Of a stretch of DNA of 64,000 nt, positions 63,473 through 64,000 are shown piece by piece. Where the stretch lies: contig JAGXFR010000041.1 of NCBI GenBank assembly GCA_024637155.1, forward strand, positions 62,001 to 126,000. Reading direction: 5' to 3'. The DNA comes from Burkholderiaceae bacterium (GTDB taxonomy: Bacteria > Pseudomonadota > Gammaproteobacteria > Burkholderiales > Burkholderiaceae_E). The first letter of the stretch is position 1; every line of letters begins with the position of its first letter. Both the position numbers and the translations under genes were made by a program. Under the pieces are notes generated by a model. That model was given only the letters and a program-made list of their open reading frames with translations. It was not told the DNA's origin and did no database searches.

Positions 63473-64000
63473 GCACCAGCCCGCCGCGCAGCGCCGCGCG
63501 CAGCCCAACGGTTTACATCGTCGACGACGAGCCGGTCGTCGCCGAGGCGCTCGCCTTCCTGCTCGAGTCGCGCGGGCTCCCCAGCGAGCGCTTCGACAGC
63601 GGCGAATCGTTCTGGGCCGTGGTCAGCGCGCGCGCCGAATGGGGCGACGTGCCGGGCTGCGTGCTCCTCGACGTGCGCATGCGCAGCATGTCCGGGATCG
63701 AGGTCTTCGAGCGCCTGTTGCGGCGCCACCCCGACCTGCCGGTGCCGGTGATCTTCCTCACCGGGCACGGCGACATCCCGATCGCCGTGGAAGCGCTCAA
63801 GCGCGGGGCATTCGATTTTTTCGAGAAACCCTTCGCGGACAACCGCCTGGTCGATCGCGTCGCGCAGGCCATCGCGGAATCGCGACTGCGCATCGCCACC
63901 CGGCAGACCACGGCCGATCTGGACAGCCGGCTCGCGCGCTTGAGCGCGCGGGAGCGCTCGGTGATGCGTCTGATCCTCGCTGGCCAGCTCAACAAACTGA
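63469..64000 (+). CDS. response regulator, FixJ/NarL (LuxR-HTH) type, C-terminus cut
   Basis: The first 177 residues are in the window. The receiver domain has the acidic pair in VYIVDDEP, phosphoacceptor Asp68 in CVLLDVRM, and the conserved lysine in FEKPF. After a linker the LuxR-type helix-turn-helix begins LSARERSVMRLILAG. ATG 63469 overlaps the kinase stop (ATGA), so the pair is co-translated. It is open at the window end. Confidence 0.9.
   Translation, partial: MSTSPPRSAARSPTVYIVDDEPVVAEALAFLLESRGLPSERFDSGESFWAVVSARAEWGDVPGCVLLDVRMRSMSGIEVFERLLRRHPDLPVPVIFLTGHGDIPIAVEALKRGAFDFFEKPFADNRLVDRVAQAIAESRLRIATRQTTADLDSRLARLSARERSVMRLILAGQLNKL

Overview
The window is GC-rich DNA from a proteobacterium, most likely a betaproteobacterium (Burkholderiales or Rhodocyclales type). 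This is inferred from the lptF/lptG - pepA - holC - valS neighbourhood, a csp gene next to a second-type infA, a tRNA-Ala(CGC), alaS, and a full betaproteobacterial-style sox cluster. It is ordinary chromosome: I see no insertion sequence, prophage, integrase or CRISPR array. Genes are packed tightly, with many ATGA, GTGA and TGATG stop/start overlaps.

Layout. 1-3.8 kb: the start of an MFS transporter (minus strand), then a class C beta-lactamase-like hydrolase, an ACR3 arsenite exporter and a PaaK-like aryl-CoA ligase. 3.85-6.5 kb (minus): a tungsten aldehyde oxidoreductase ending in a MoaD/ThiS-like domain with a terminal Gly-Gly, a perfect 15-bp inverted repeat, and a DUF1059 protein. 6.5-7.15 kb is degenerate and holds a thioesterase remnant. 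7.15-11.1 kb (minus): an envelope operon with a small membrane protein, an internally deleted alpha/beta hydrolase lipoprotein, DUF502, a GT28-type glycosyltransferase fusion and a NodB deacetylase. 11.4-16.6 kb: flavin reductase, MarR regulator, TRAP transporter (dctPQM) and an EamA exporter. 16.6-21.3 kb (minus): a leuCD-type isomerase followed by an SsuABC/TauABC-like ABC importer. 21.4-25.6 kb: infA, csp with an unusual leader, a methyltransferase, two Hsp20 proteins, a second EamA exporter and DUF2007. 25.6-27.3 kb: an ABC-2 exporter.

27.4-37.6 kb is the sox cluster: soxW divergent from soxR, then soxCD, soxYZ, a secreted DsrE-like protein, soxAX, soxB, a GlcG/HbpS-like protein and a SoxH-like metallo-hydrolase. 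With SoxCD present the system should oxidise thiosulfate completely to sulfate. A near-palindrome sits in the spacer of the soxR promoter and a related core precedes soxB, suggesting SoxR control of separate transcripts.

37.7-64 kb: tRNA-Ala, cardiolipin synthase, and a four-gene NAD-linked 2-oxoacid:acceptor oxidoreductase resembling phenylglyoxylate oxidoreductase. Together with the tungsten AOR and PaaK-like ligase this hints at anaerobic aromatic or amino-acid catabolism. Then come a GT39 membrane glycosyltransferase behind a promoter-leader-terminator element, lptG/lptF, pepA, holC, a hypothetical protein, valS, a subtilisin-like lipoprotein, tusA, an MFS transporter, alaS, and a CoA-transferase overlapping a histidine kinase/response regulator pair cut by the window end.
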